Positions 1 through 8,720 of a stretch of DNA of 64,000 bases are shown in pieces. How positions within the stretch are numbered: position 1 is the stretch's first letter; every line of letters starts with the position of its first letter. A program made the translations under genes and the position numbers. Location of the stretch: positions 1 to 64,000 of the forward strand of contig NZ_CCAE010000020.1 of NCBI RefSeq assembly GCF_000723405.1, in the 5' to 3' direction. The notes beneath the pieces were generated by a model. The model searched no databases. It was not told where the DNA came from and worked only from the letters and a program-made list of their open reading frames with translations. The DNA comes from Hydrogenophaga intermedia (GTDB lineage: Bacteria > Pseudomonadota > Gammaproteobacteria > Burkholderiales > Burkholderiaceae_C).

Positions 1-42
1 GGGCGGGGGGCAGGGGCATGTGGGCTTCAGCGTGCGGGCTCG

Positions 43-77
43 AAAAAACAAAAAGCCGCCGGGAGAACCGGGCGGCT
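43..77 (-). terminator. Rho-independent terminator of the peroxiredoxin gene
   Basis: On the minus strand a GC-rich hairpin with arms AGCCGCC and GGCGGCT plus two inner G-C pairs and a TTCT loop is followed by a T-rich run. It lies about 145 nt past the stop of the peroxiredoxin gene. Nothing else is recognisable in the first 220 bases. Confidence 0.8.
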
Positions 78-222
78 TGGCGTGCGTCGGACGAAAGTGG
101 AACAGCGGTGGACGGGGAAGATGCCCGAAGACATACAAACCACTATACACCTTCCACATGTCGCCGAAAGCTCGGCGTGACGGTGGGGCAGCGAGGTGTC
201 GCTGCGCCGCACCATCGGTGGA

Positions 223-699
223 TCAGGCGGCCTTCTTGAGTGTCTTGACCGCCTTGAGCACTTCTTCCACGTGGCCGGGCACCTTCAAGCCGCGCCATTC
301 CTGGCGCAATACGCCGTCGGGGCCGATCAGGAAGGTGCTGCGCTCGATGCCCTTGACCTTCTTGCCGTACATGATCTTGTTCTTGACCACGCCGAACATG
401 TGACACATCTTTTCCTCGGTGTCGGCGATGAGCTCGAAGGGCAGTTCGAGCTTGGCCTTGAAGTCGTCGTGCGACTTCATGTTGTCGCGCGAGACGCCGA
501 ACACCTGAGCGCCGGCCTTGACAAAGTCCTTGTACTTGTCGCGGAACTGCATGGCCTCGGTGGTGCAGCCGGGCGTGTTGTCCTTGGGGTAGAAATACAG
601 CACGAGCGTCTGCCCGAGGTGGCTCTGGTGGCTGACCTTGATGCCGCCGGTGGCCTGGGATTCGAACTCGGGGATGGGTTTGTTGACAACGACGGCCAT
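223..699 (-). CDS. bcp: Thioredoxin-dependent peroxiredoxin, Bcp/PrxQ type
   Basis: This 158-residue protein has the usual Bcp/PrxQ length. Family knowledge: the enzyme reduces hydrogen peroxide and organic hydroperoxides in the cytoplasm using thioredoxin. The peroxidatic cysteine is C45 in the motif YPKDNTPGCTTEA, preceded by the typical fold start (NKPIPEFESQATGG). The resolving cysteine found five residues later in E. coli Bcp is absent, because M50 stands there. The only other cysteine I see is C99 (EEKMCHMF), so it may be a 1-Cys form or use an atypical partner. It stands alone on the minus strand with its own terminator and a strong dyad upstream. Confidence 0.93.
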   Translation of the reverse strand: MAVVVNKPIPEFESQATGGIKVSHQSHLGQTLVLYFYPKDNTPGCTTEAMQFRDKYKDFVKAGAQVFGVSRDNMKSHDDFKAKLELPFELIADTEEKMCHMFGVVKNKIMYGKKVKGIERSTFLIGPDGVLRQEWRGLKVPGHVEEVLKAVKTLKKAA

Positions 700-742
700 G
701 CTGTGGAGACCCCTGACGTAAGTGGATGGTGTTGCGTTGGCT

Positions 743-795
743 GCCCGGCGGGCCAGACCGGCGCTCCGTATGCATACGGAAGGTCTGGCCGGGCA
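743..795. promoter_or_regulatory. Nested dyad-symmetric element upstream of the peroxiredoxin gene
   Basis: The perfect 14-bp palindrome CCGTATGCATACGG (766-779) sits inside outer arms GGCCAGACC (751-759) and GGTCTGGCC (782-790), extended by CCCGG/CCGGG. It lies between two minus-strand genes, so it could be a terminator-like hairpin for the upstream gene or an operator for the peroxiredoxin. There is no T run, which makes simple intrinsic termination less likely. Confidence 0.4.
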
Positions 796-828
796 ACAAC
801 CCGCTATTTTACCTCTTTGAGGCCCCGA

Positions 829-1230
829 TTACCCAGATATGGACGGGGATCCACCTTCTTGTAGGAGGGCTGCGGCTACGCGCCGCCCCTCGCCGGCCAG
901 GATGTTGTAGGTGCGGCAGGCGGCCGCGGTGTCCATGGTTTCGACGCCGATGCCGCGTTCGAGCAGGCTTCGCAGCAGGCGGGGCGCAACAAACCGCAGC
1001 CGCGAACCACTGCCGAAGAGGACCAGCTCGGGCTTGACGCCCGCCGGCTCGACAAGTTCCTCGAAGTGGGCCGGGGTCAGGTCCTCGAGGCGCTGGCAGT
1101 TCCAGGGCCGCAATTGCCCCGCCGCCGTCAGCACCACGCTGGTCACGTGCCGTTCGCCGTTGACGGCCACCCAGCCCTCGCCGATGGAGGTGATGGCGAG
1201 TTGATGGGGCGTGTCGGCGTGCAGTTTCAT
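829..1230 (-). CDS. Mth938-like domain protein (DUF498)
   Basis: This is a 133-residue protein of the Mth938/DUF498 family, whose biochemical role in bacteria is not settled; the mitochondrial relative NDUFAF3 is a complex I assembly factor. The family core is visible as LVLFGSGSRLRF, then GIGVETMDTAAACRTYN and a final VAAALL helix. I chose the ATG at 1230 (MKLHADTP) because the upstream in-frame extension is low-complexity and unlike the family. It is divergent from alaA across 115 bp. Confidence 0.85.
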   Translation of the reverse strand: MKLHADTPHQLAITSIGEGWVAVNGERHVTSVVLTAAGQLRPWNCQRLEDLTPAHFEELVEPAGVKPELVLFGSGSRLRFVAPRLLRSLLERGIGVETMDTAAACRTYNILAGEGRRVAAALLQEGGSPSISG

Positions 1231-1345
1231 GGGGCGTTCGCGCCCTGGTCGGGTCGGGGAACTGTGGTCAAATTGCCGGTTTGCTCGTGGCCGGCATGGC
1301 TTCCATCTTAGCCTTGCGCGCCGCGTTCCCGTCGTCGGAGGGACT

Positions 1346-2572
1346 TTGAAGACCATCCAGAAATCCGCCAAGCTCGCCAACGTCTGCTACGACATCCGCG
1401 GTCCCATCATGGACGCGGCGCGGCAGATGGAGGAAGAGGGCCACAAGATCATCAAGCTCAACATCGGCAACCTGGCGGTGTTCGGCTTCGATGCGCCCGA
1501 GGAAATCCAGCAGGACATGATCCGCAACCTGCCCAATTCGGCGGGTTATTCCGACAGCAAGGGCATCTTCGCGGCACGCAAGGCGGTGATGCACGAGACC
1601 CAGTTGCAGGGCATCAAGGGCGTCACGCTCGACGACATCTACCTCGGCAACGGCGCGAGCGAGCTCATCGTGATGGCCACCAATGCGCTGCTCGACGACG
1701 GCGACGAGCTGTTGCTGCCGGCCCCCGACTACCCGCTGTGGACGGCGGCGACCAGCCTGTCGGGCGGCACGCCGGTGCACTACATGTGCGAGGAATCCAG
1801 GGGCTGGATGCCCGACATCGACGACATCCGCCGCAAGATCACGCCGGCCACCAAGGGCATCGTGGTGATCAATCCGAACAATCCCACGGGTGCGCTCTAT
1901 TCGAAGGAGTTGCTGCAGCAGATCGTCGCCATCGCGCGCGAGCACGGCCTGGTGATCTTCGCCGACGAGGTTTACGACAAGGTGCTGTACGACGACGTGA
2001 AGCACGTGCCGATCGGCAGCCTGTCGGAGGACGTGCTCACGCTTACCTTCAACTCGCTGTCCAAGAGCTACCGCTCCTGCGGTTACCGCGCCGGCTGGCT
2101 GGTGGTGTCGGGCGACAAGAAGCCCGCCAAGGACTACATCGAGGGCCTGAACATGCTCTCGAACATGCGCCTGTGCGCCAACGTGCCGGGCCAGTGGGCG
2201 ATCCAGACCGCACTGGGCGGCTACCAGAGCATCAACGACCTGGTGCAGGAAGGCGGGCGCCTGCGCCGCCAGCGCGACCTGGCCTACGAACTCATCACGG
2301 CGATCCCGGGGGTGAGTTGCGTCAAGCCACAGGCGGCGCTCTACATGTTTCCCAAGCTCGATCCGGCGATGTACCCCGTGCAGGACGACCAGCAGATGTT
2401 CCTGGAGCTGCTGCAGGAAACGCGCGTGATGCTGGTGCAGGGCTCGGGCTTCAACTACCCCGACAACCAGCACTTCCGCATCGTCTTTCTGCCGCACGAG
2501 GACGACCTGCGCGAGGCCATCGGCCGCGTCGCGCGCTTCCTCGAACACTGGCGAAAACGCCACGGCAACTGA
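1346..2572 (+). CDS. alaA: Glutamate-pyruvate aminotransferase AlaA
   Basis: This fold-type I PLP aminotransferase interconverts pyruvate and alanine with glutamate. The protein (408 residues from the TTG start) follows E. coli AlaA closely, with SAKLANVCYDIRGP at the N terminus, LNIGNLAVFGFDAPEEI, VINPNNPTGALYSKELL and the PLP-lysine region FNSLSKSYRSCGYRAGW. The start is a TTG at 1346 preceded by GGAGGG; no in-frame ATG fits the family N terminus, and a longer frame reaches 1211 without homology. It is first in a run with hom and thrC, an arrangement I know from Burkholderiales. Confidence 0.93.
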   Translation: MKTIQKSAKLANVCYDIRGPIMDAARQMEEEGHKIIKLNIGNLAVFGFDAPEEIQQDMIRNLPNSAGYSDSKGIFAARKAVMHETQLQGIKGVTLDDIYLGNGASELIVMATNALLDDGDELLLPAPDYPLWTAATSLSGGTPVHYMCEESRGWMPDIDDIRRKITPATKGIVVINPNNPTGALYSKELLQQIVAIAREHGLVIFADEVYDKVLYDDVKHVPIGSLSEDVLTLTFNSLSKSYRSCGYRAGWLVVSGDKKPAKDYIEGLNMLSNMRLCANVPGQWAIQTALGGYQSINDLVQEGGRLRRQRDLAYELITAIPGVSCVKPQAALYMFPKLDPAMYPVQDDQQMFLELLQETRVMLVQGSGFNYPDNQHFRIVFLPHEDDLREAIGRVARFLEHWRKRHGN

Positions 2573-2593
2573 GTTTTCTTATCTGACCGACCG

Positions 2594-3916
2594 ATGAAAC
2601 CGATTCAAGTGGGCCTGCTGGGCATTGGCACCGTGGGCAGCGGCACCTTCAACGTGCTGCAACGCAACCAGGAAGAGATCCGCCGCCGCGCCGGCCGCGG
2701 CATCCAGATCACCATGGTGGCCGATCTCGACGTGGCGCGCGCCAGGGCCGTGGTAGGTGAGGGCGTTGCCGTCGTGAGCGACGCGCGCGAGGTGATCGCC
2801 AACCCCGACATCGACATCGTGATCGAGCTCATCGGCGGCTACGGCATCGCCAAGGCGCTGGTAATGGAGGCCATCTCGGCCGGCAAGCACGTGGTCACGG
2901 CCAACAAGGCCCTGCTGGCGGTGCACGGCACCGAAATCTTCGCCGCCGCCTCGGCGCGTGGCGTGATCGTGGCCTTCGAGGCCGCCGTGGCGGGGGGCAT
3001 CCCCATCATCAAGGCGCTGCGCGAAGGCCTGTCGGCCAACCACATCGAGTGGATCGCCGGCATCATCAACGGCACCACCAACTTCATCCTCTCCGAGATG
3101 CGCGACAAGGGGCTCGACTTCGAGGTCGTGCTCAAGGAAGCGCAGCGCCTGGGCTACGCCGAGGCCGACCCGACCTTCGATATCGAGGGTGTGGACGCCG
3201 CGCACAAGGCGACCATCATGAGTGCCATTGCGTTCGGCATCCCGGTGCAGTTCGACAAGGCACACGTCGAGGGCATCACGAAACTGTCGGCCACCGACAT
3301 CCGCTACGCCGAGCAACTGGGCTACCGCATCAAGCTGCTGGGTATTACCAAACGCGCACCCAAGGGAATCGAGTTGCGCGTGCATCCCAGTTTGGTGCCG
3401 GCCAAGCGCCTGCTCGCCAATGTAGAGGGCGCGATGAACGCGGTGGTGGTGCATGGCGACGCCGTCGGCACCACGCTGTACTACGGCAAGGGCGCTGGCA
3501 GCGAGCCCACGGCCAGCGCCGTCATCGCCGATCTGGTGGACGTGACGCGCCTGCACACCGCCGACCCGCACCACCGCGTGCCGCACCTGGCGTTCCAGCC
3601 CGACGCCATGAGCGACCTGCCGGTGTTGCCGATGAGCGAGGTGGTCACCAGCTACTACCTGCGCATGCGCGTGGCCGACGAGGCCGGCGTGCTGGCCAAG
3701 GTCACCGGCGTGCTTGCGCTCAACGGCATCAGCATCGACGCCGTGCTGCAGCGCGAGGCCGACGAGGTGGGTGGCGAGGGTGCCACCAGCACCGATCTGA
3801 TCATCCTCACGCACGACACGCGCGAAGGCACCATGGACAAGGTGCTGGCCGAGCTGCAAGCCCTGCCCACCGTGCTCTCGCCCATCGTGCGCATCCGCAA
3901 GGAAGAGCTCCGCTGA
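2594..3916 (+). CDS. hom: Homoserine dehydrogenase
   Basis: The enzyme reduces aspartate semialdehyde to homoserine with NAD(P)H, the branch step to threonine and methionine. It is 440 residues long and monofunctional, with no aspartokinase domain. The N-terminal dinucleotide-binding loop GLLGIGTVGSG comes first, then the catalytic region around EADPTFDIEGVDAAHK. A C-terminal ACT domain (about residues 355-430, YYLRMRVADEAGVLAKVTGV) is the usual site of threonine feedback. The stop overlaps the thrC start (TGATG), which indicates translational coupling. Confidence 0.97.
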   Translation: MKPIQVGLLGIGTVGSGTFNVLQRNQEEIRRRAGRGIQITMVADLDVARARAVVGEGVAVVSDAREVIANPDIDIVIELIGGYGIAKALVMEAISAGKHVVTANKALLAVHGTEIFAAASARGVIVAFEAAVAGGIPIIKALREGLSANHIEWIAGIINGTTNFILSEMRDKGLDFEVVLKEAQRLGYAEADPTFDIEGVDAAHKATIMSAIAFGIPVQFDKAHVEGITKLSATDIRYAEQLGYRIKLLGITKRAPKGIELRVHPSLVPAKRLLANVEGAMNAVVVHGDAVGTTLYYGKGAGSEPTASAVIADLVDVTRLHTADPHHRVPHLAFQPDAMSDLPVLPMSEVVTSYYLRMRVADEAGVLAKVTGVLALNGISIDAVLQREADEVGGEGATSTDLIILTHDTREGTMDKVLAELQALPTVLSPIVRIRKEELR

Positions 3917-5358
3917 TGCGCTACCTGTCCACGCGTGGCCACGCCGACCGCAAGCGCTTCTGCGAGATCCTGCTCGAAGGCCTGGCGCCCGACGGCGGCC
4001 TGTACCTGCCCGAGCGCTACCCGCAGGTGGACGCCGCCGCGCTGCAGCGCCTGCGCGCGGTGTTCAACGAAGGCAAGCCCGGCGGCTACGCGGCACTGGC
4101 CTTCGAGATCCTCTCGCTCTACATCGACGATATTCCCGCGGCCGATCTGCGCGCGATCTGCGAGCGCACCTACACCGAGGCCGTGTTCGCCAACCCGGCC
4201 ATCGTGCCGCTCAAGCAGCTTGACGACGGCTTCTACCTCGAAGCCCTGTCCAACGGACCCACGCTGGCCTTCAAGGACATGGCCATGCAGTTGCTGGGCC
4301 AGTTGTTCGAGTACGAACTCGGCCGTCGCGGTGAGGAACTCAACATCCTGGGCGCCACCAGCGGTGACACGGGCAGCGCGGCCGAACACGCCATGAAGGG
4401 CAAGCGCGGCGTGCGTGTGTTCATGCTCAGCCCACACGGACGCATGAGCCCCTTCCAACAGGCACAGATGTTCAGCCTGACGGACCCGAACATCCACAAC
4501 ATCGCCATCGAAGGCGTGTTCGACGACTGCCAGGACATCGTCAAGGCTGTCAGCAACGACCTCGACTTCAAGCGCCGCCACAAGATCGGCACGGTCAACT
4601 CCATCAACTGGGCGCGCCTGCTGGCCCAGGTGGTCTATTACTTTGCCGGCTACTTTCAGGCCACGGGCGGCGATGACCAGCGCGTGAGCTTTACCGTGCC
4701 CAGCGGCAATTTCGGCAACGTTTGCGCCGGCCACGTGGCGCGCCAGATGGGCCTGCCCATCCACCGCCTGGTGGTGGCCACGAACGAGAACGACGTGCTC
4801 GACGAGTTCTTCCGCACCGGCATGTACCGCGTGCGCGGCAGCGCCGACACGCACGAGACCTCCAGCCCGTCCATGGACATCTCCAAGGCGAGCAACTTCG
4901 AGCGCTTCGTCTTCGACCTCGTGGGCCGCAACCCGGCGCGCTGCAAGGCCTTGTTCGCCGACGCGCTCCCGCGCGAGGGCCGCTTCGACCTCAGCGGCGA
5001 CCCGGTTTTCGCCGAGGCCGCTGCGCACTACGGTTTCCTGAGCGGGCGCAGCACCCACGCCGACCGCCTGGCCACCATCCGCGACGTCGATCGCCGCTTC
5101 GCCGTGGTGATCGACACCCACACCGCCGATGGCGTGAAAGTGGCGCGTGAGCACATGGAGCCGGGCGTACCCATGGTGGTGCTGGAAACCGCGCTGCCAA
5201 TCAAATTCGCCGAGACCATCGTCGAGGCCCTGGGCCACGAGCCCGAGCGCCCGGCCGCCTACGCGGGCATCGAGTCCTTGCCCAAGCGCGTGACCGTGAT
5301 GCCGTCCGACGTGGAGCGCGTCAAGGCCTACATCGCCGAGCGCACCGCGGCTGCATGA
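3916..5358 (+). CDS. thrC: Threonine synthase
   Basis: This PLP enzyme converts O-phosphohomoserine to threonine. The 480-residue length and N terminus (MRYLSTRGHADRKRFCEILLEGLAPDGGLYLPE) fit the long bacterial/yeast-type class. The PLP lysine lies in SNGPTLAFKDMAMQ, and the phosphate-binding and ATSGDTGSAA motifs follow. The ATG at 3916 was chosen because it overlaps the hom stop by one base; the open frame extends much further upstream only as an overlap with hom. The start of mobB overlaps its last codons. Confidence 0.97.
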   Translation: MRYLSTRGHADRKRFCEILLEGLAPDGGLYLPERYPQVDAAALQRLRAVFNEGKPGGYAALAFEILSLYIDDIPAADLRAICERTYTEAVFANPAIVPLKQLDDGFYLEALSNGPTLAFKDMAMQLLGQLFEYELGRRGEELNILGATSGDTGSAAEHAMKGKRGVRVFMLSPHGRMSPFQQAQMFSLTDPNIHNIAIEGVFDDCQDIVKAVSNDLDFKRRHKIGTVNSINWARLLAQVVYYFAGYFQATGGDDQRVSFTVPSGNFGNVCAGHVARQMGLPIHRLVVATNENDVLDEFFRTGMYRVRGSADTHETSSPSMDISKASNFERFVFDLVGRNPARCKALFADALPREGRFDLSGDPVFAEAAAHYGFLSGRSTHADRLATIRDVDRRFAVVIDTHTADGVKVAREHMEPGVPMVVLETALPIKFAETIVEALGHEPERPAAYAGIESLPKRVTVMPSDVERVKAYIAERTAAA

Positions 5359-5888
5359 ACGTCGTCGGCTTCGCGGGCTTCTCCGGTTCGGGCAAGACCA
5401 CGCTGGTCGAGCAACTCATCCCGGCCCTGCGATTGCGTGGCCTGCGCGTGTCGGTCATCAAGCACGCGCACCACAGCTTCGACATCGACCATCCCGGCAA
5501 GGACACCTGGCGCCACCGCGAGGCGGGCGCGGTCGAAATCGTGGCCGCCTCGCCGCGCCGCATGGTGGTCATGCGCGAGTTCGAGACCGAGGCCACGCAC
5601 GACGTGCACGCGCTCATCGCGCGGCTCAGCGCCGAGGTGGACTGGGTGCTGGTCGAGGGCTTCAAGGCCAGCAGCCTGCCCAAGGTCGAGGTCTGGCGCG
5701 AGGCCAGCGGCCAGCCGGTGATTTACCCTTCGCAAGCGCAGGTGCTGGCCATCGCCACCGACAGCCCCGGCGCCTTGCCCGAGCCACCCGCACGGCCCGT
5801 GCTGGATTTGAACGCCCCCGATGACGTGGCCGCGTGGCTGGTCGACAATGCCAGCCGGTTCCACTACAGCCCACCCGACAAGCCATGA
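5355..5888 (+). CDS. mobB: Molybdopterin-guanine dinucleotide biosynthesis adaptor MobB
   Basis: MobB is a small GTP-binding protein (177 residues) that assists conversion of Mo-molybdopterin to the guanine dinucleotide form. The P-loop GFSGSGKTTLVEQL is at residues 6-19. HAHHSFDIDHPGKDTWRHREAGA and VEGFK are family signatures. ATGA overlaps occur at both ends, with thrC upstream and moeA downstream, so Moco genes are translationally chained to the threonine genes. Confidence 0.93.
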   Translation: MNVVGFAGFSGSGKTTLVEQLIPALRLRGLRVSVIKHAHHSFDIDHPGKDTWRHREAGAVEIVAASPRRMVVMREFETEATHDVHALIARLSAEVDWVLVEGFKASSLPKVEVWREASGQPVIYPSQAQVLAIATDSPGALPEPPARPVLDLNAPDDVAAWLVDNASRFHYSPPDKP

Positions 5889-7168
5889 ACGCCCCGGCCC
5901 GCGCGCCCCTGATGGCCCTGGACGACGCCCTGGCCGCCTTGCTCGGCCGCGCCGCGCCCCTGAACGAAACCGAATCGGTGCCCACCTTCGACGCCGTGGG
6001 CCGCGTGCTCGCGCAAGACCTGGTGAGCGCCCTGCAGGTGCCACCCCAGGACAACTCCTCCATGGACGGCTACGCGGTGCGCCGCGCCGACGTGACGGAA
6101 AAGGGCGTGGTGCTGCCCATCAGCCAGCGCATACCCGCTGGCCACGCGGGCGAACCGCTGCAGCCCGGCACCTGCGCGCGCATCTTCACCGGCGCGCCCA
6201 TGCCCGAGGGCGCCGACGCCGTGGTGATGCAGGAGGACACGCGCGAGGTTGGTGGTGACCTGCACGCCGTGCACATCGATGCGATTCCCGAACCCGGCCA
6301 GTGGGTGCGCCGCAGCGGCGAAGACGTGACGCGTGGTGCCACCGTGCTCGCGCGCGGCCAGCGCCTGGACGAGGGCGCGCTGGGCCTGGCGGCCAGCCTG
6401 GGCCTGGCGCATCTCACGGTGCTGCGCCGCCCGCGCGTGGCCCTGTTTTCCACCGGCGACGAACTCGTGATGCCCGGTGAGGTGCCGCCCGAGGCCATGA
6501 AGCCCGGCGCCATCTACAACTCCAACCGCTTCTTCCTGCGCGCGCTGCTGCAGCGCTTCGGCTGCGAGGTGAGCGATCTCGGCATCGTCCCCGACAAGCG
6601 CGAGGCCACGTTGGCCGCATTGAAGACGGCGGCCGACCACCACGACCTGATCCTCACCAGCGGCGGGGTGTCGGTGGGTGAAGAGGACCACATCAAGCCC
6701 TCGGTGCAGCAACTCGGCGGGCTCGACCTCTGGCAGATCGCCATGAAACCGGGCAAGCCCTTCGCCTATGGCCACGTGCGGCGCGACGCCGGTGCGGGTG
6801 CCGACGCGACGAAGTCTTGCCACTTCATCGGCCTGCCGGGCAACCCCGTGTCCAGCTACGTCACCTTCCTGCTGCTGGTGCGACCCTTCCTGCTCAAGCT
6901 GCAGGGCGTGACCGACGCCGCGGCCCTGCGCCTGCCGCCCGCCACGCCGCTGCGCGCCGACTTCAGCCTGCCGCGCGCCGACAAGCGCCGCGAGTTCCTT
7001 CGCGCGCGCCGCCATGGCGACGGTGGCGTCAAGCTCTTTCCCAACCAGAGCTCGGGCGTGCTCACGTCGGTGGTCTGGGCCGATGGCCTCGTCGACAACC
7101 CCTCCGGCACCACCATTGCGCCCGGCGACACCGTGCGCTTCATCGCCCTGTCGGACCTGCTCGCATGA
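5885..7168 (+). CDS. moeA: Molybdopterin molybdenumtransferase MoeA
   Basis: MoeA inserts molybdate into adenylylated molybdopterin. The protein is 427 residues from the ATG at 5885; an in-frame start 51 nt upstream lies inside mobB and is less likely. Signatures seen are QDNSSMDGYAVR near residue 60, the MoCF-fold motif TSGGVSVGEEDHIK and GLPGNPVSSYVTFLLLVRPF. The C-terminal beta-barrel domain follows. It overlaps mobB and moaD by ATGA. Confidence 0.95.
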   Translation: MNAPARAPLMALDDALAALLGRAAPLNETESVPTFDAVGRVLAQDLVSALQVPPQDNSSMDGYAVRRADVTEKGVVLPISQRIPAGHAGEPLQPGTCARIFTGAPMPEGADAVVMQEDTREVGGDLHAVHIDAIPEPGQWVRRSGEDVTRGATVLARGQRLDEGALGLAASLGLAHLTVLRRPRVALFSTGDELVMPGEVPPEAMKPGAIYNSNRFFLRALLQRFGCEVSDLGIVPDKREATLAALKTAADHHDLILTSGGVSVGEEDHIKPSVQQLGGLDLWQIAMKPGKPFAYGHVRRDAGAGADATKSCHFIGLPGNPVSSYVTFLLLVRPFLLKLQGVTDAAALRLPPATPLRADFSLPRADKRREFLRARRHGDGGVKLFPNQSSGVLTSVVWADGLVDNPSGTTIAPGDTVRFIALSDLLA

Positions 7169-7419
7169 ACACCATCCAGCTGCGCTACTTCGCCTCCATC
7201 CGCGAGGCCATCGGCACCGGCACCGAGCGCCTGAGCACGGCGGCGCCGACGCTGGCGGCGCTGCGCGATGAACTCATCGCGCGCGGTGGCGCGCACGCGG
7301 AGGCGCTGGCGCGCGGCAAGGCCGTGCGCGTCTCGCTCAACCAGGCCATGGCCGACGAATCCGCCGCGCTCGCCGACGGCGCCGAGGTGGCTTTCTTCCC
7401 GCCCGTCACCGGGGGATGA
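7165..7419 (+). CDS. moaD: Molybdopterin synthase small subunit MoaD
   Basis: This is an 84-residue ubiquitin-fold sulfur carrier. The C terminus is FFPPVTGG, the double glycine that is adenylated and thiocarboxylated before sulfur transfer to precursor Z with MoaE. Start MNTIQLRYFASIREAIG overlaps the moeA stop, and its own stop overlaps the moaE start. Confidence 0.95.
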   Translation: MNTIQLRYFASIREAIGTGTERLSTAAPTLAALRDELIARGGAHAEALARGKAVRVSLNQAMADESAALADGAEVAFFPPVTGG

Positions 7420-7895
7420 ACGTGGCCAGCCGCGTCTCCATCCAGACCGCCGACTTCGACTTGAGCACCGAGGTCGCCCGCCTGCGCGAGCAGGACAAGG
7501 GCGTGGGCGCCGTGTGCAGCTTCATCGGCACGGTGCGCGACCGCAACGACGGCCAATCCGTCAGTGCGATGGAGCTGGAGCACTACCCGGGCATGACCGA
7601 AAAGGCCGTCGAGGCCATGATCGACGAGGCCTTCCGCCGCTTCCAGATCCTGGGCGCGCGGGTCATCCACCGCGTGGGGCCGCTGCAGCCGCTCGACCAG
7701 ATCGTGCTGGTGGTCGTCAGCTCGGCGCACCGGGGCCAGAGCTTCCAGGCCTGCGAGTTTTTGATGGACTACCTCAAGACCCAGGCGCCGTTCTGGAAGA
7801 AGGAAGAGACGCCGGAGGGCGCGCGTTGGGTCGACGCCCGCGTGAGCGACGATGCGGCCCTGGCCCGCTGGGGCATCCAGGCGGGCAACGCCTGA
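7416..7895 (+). CDS. moaE: Molybdopterin synthase catalytic subunit MoaE
   Basis: This 159-residue partner of MoaD forms the dithiolene of molybdopterin. Family motifs are visible: GAVCSFIGTVRDRN, LEHYPGMTEKAVE, the helix RVIHRVGPLQPLDQIVLVVV and the active-site region FLMDYLKTQAPFWKKE with its conserved lysines. It directly follows moaD with an ATGA overlap. Confidence 0.95.
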   Translation: MNVASRVSIQTADFDLSTEVARLREQDKGVGAVCSFIGTVRDRNDGQSVSAMELEHYPGMTEKAVEAMIDEAFRRFQILGARVIHRVGPLQPLDQIVLVVVSSAHRGQSFQACEFLMDYLKTQAPFWKKEETPEGARWVDARVSDDAALARWGIQAGNA

Positions 7896-7905
7896 AGGGC
7901 TGGCC

Positions 7906-8658
7906 ATGGGCCCCGCCGCCGTTGAGGCCATCGAACGCAACACGGTCCAGGCCGTGGCACCGGAGCAAGTGGACGAGGGCCTGCCCGGCTGGTTGCTGCC
8001 CATGGACCGCGGCACCGTGGGGCGTGCGCAGTGCGCGGTGCCGCTGTCGCACGCGGCGCCCGATCCGGCCCTCATCGACACCATCGCCGAGCGCTACCGC
8101 GCGCGTGGCTTCGCGGTGGCCTGGCGCCTGCCCGACTTGCCCGAGTGGGGCGCCTTCGTCGAAACCCTTGGCGAGCGCGGTTTCACCCGCACCCAGCCCA
8201 CGCAAACCCACATCGCCGAGGCCGCCGAACTGTTGAGGCGCCTGCCGGACCCGCCGCAGGGCATCGAATTGCGTCTGGCAGACACGCCCGATGCGGCATG
8301 GCTGGCCATGTTCCTCGGTGAAGGCCTGGACCCGGTGGATGGCGCCAGCCGCTCACGCGCGCTCTCGCGCGCCGTCGGCACGCGCTTTGCCAGTCTGAAC
8401 GAAGCAGGTCACACCTTGGCCTGTGGCGCCGCGAGCTTCAGCCACGGCTGGCTGGGGGTACATGGCATGCGGACGGCTGCGCGCCAGCGCGGGCGCGGAT
8501 TGGCGGGCATGGTGTTGCGCGCCATGGCCGGCGAAGCACTGCGCCGGGGCATCCCGCGCGTGTTCCTGCAGGTCACGGCCGACAACGCGCCGGCGCTGGC
8601 GCTCTACCAGCGTGCGGGCTTCCAACTGGCCTGGTCGTACGCGTATTGGCGGCGCTGA
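7906..8658 (+). CDS. GNAT-family N-acetyltransferase
   Basis: The 250-residue protein has a C-terminal GNAT core. The acetyl-CoA loop is QRGRGLAGMVLRAMAGEA, followed by VFLQVTADNAPALALYQRAGFQLAW. The N-terminal half (QCAVPLSHAAPDPALIDTIAERYRARGF) resembles the paired-domain architecture of some GNAT proteins. The substrate cannot be read from sequence. It starts 10 nt after moaE and is probably co-transcribed. Confidence 0.8.
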   Translation: MGPAAVEAIERNTVQAVAPEQVDEGLPGWLLPMDRGTVGRAQCAVPLSHAAPDPALIDTIAERYRARGFAVAWRLPDLPEWGAFVETLGERGFTRTQPTQTHIAEAAELLRRLPDPPQGIELRLADTPDAAWLAMFLGEGLDPVDGASRSRALSRAVGTRFASLNEAGHTLACGAASFSHGWLGVHGMRTAARQRGRGLAGMVLRAMAGEALRRGIPRVFLQVTADNAPALALYQRAGFQLAWSYAYWRR

Positions 8659-8676
8659 CGCCGCTGGCCCTGCGGC

Positions 8677-8690
8677 TTGACGCGGATCAA
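8677..8690 (+). promoter_or_regulatory. FNR/Anr-type box upstream of clpB
   Basis: TTGACGCGGATCAA matches the FNR/Anr/Dnr consensus TTGA-N6-TCAA exactly. It lies 98 nt before the clpB start and 18 nt after the GNAT stop. A functional site would imply oxygen- or nitric-oxide-linked control. Confidence 0.55.
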
Positions 8691-8720
8691 GGTCGCGGCA
8701 TTGGCGCCGTTCAGGCCCGC

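Noticed and set aside
18-403. Plus-strand small open frames at the left edge
   Set aside because: They overlap the terminator and the peroxiredoxin gene antisense, with no family features.
3049-3915. An N-terminal extension of threonine synthase into hom
   Set aside because: The extension is an out-of-frame reading of hom with shadow composition; the ATG at 3916 gives the standard family N terminus and a TGATG junction.
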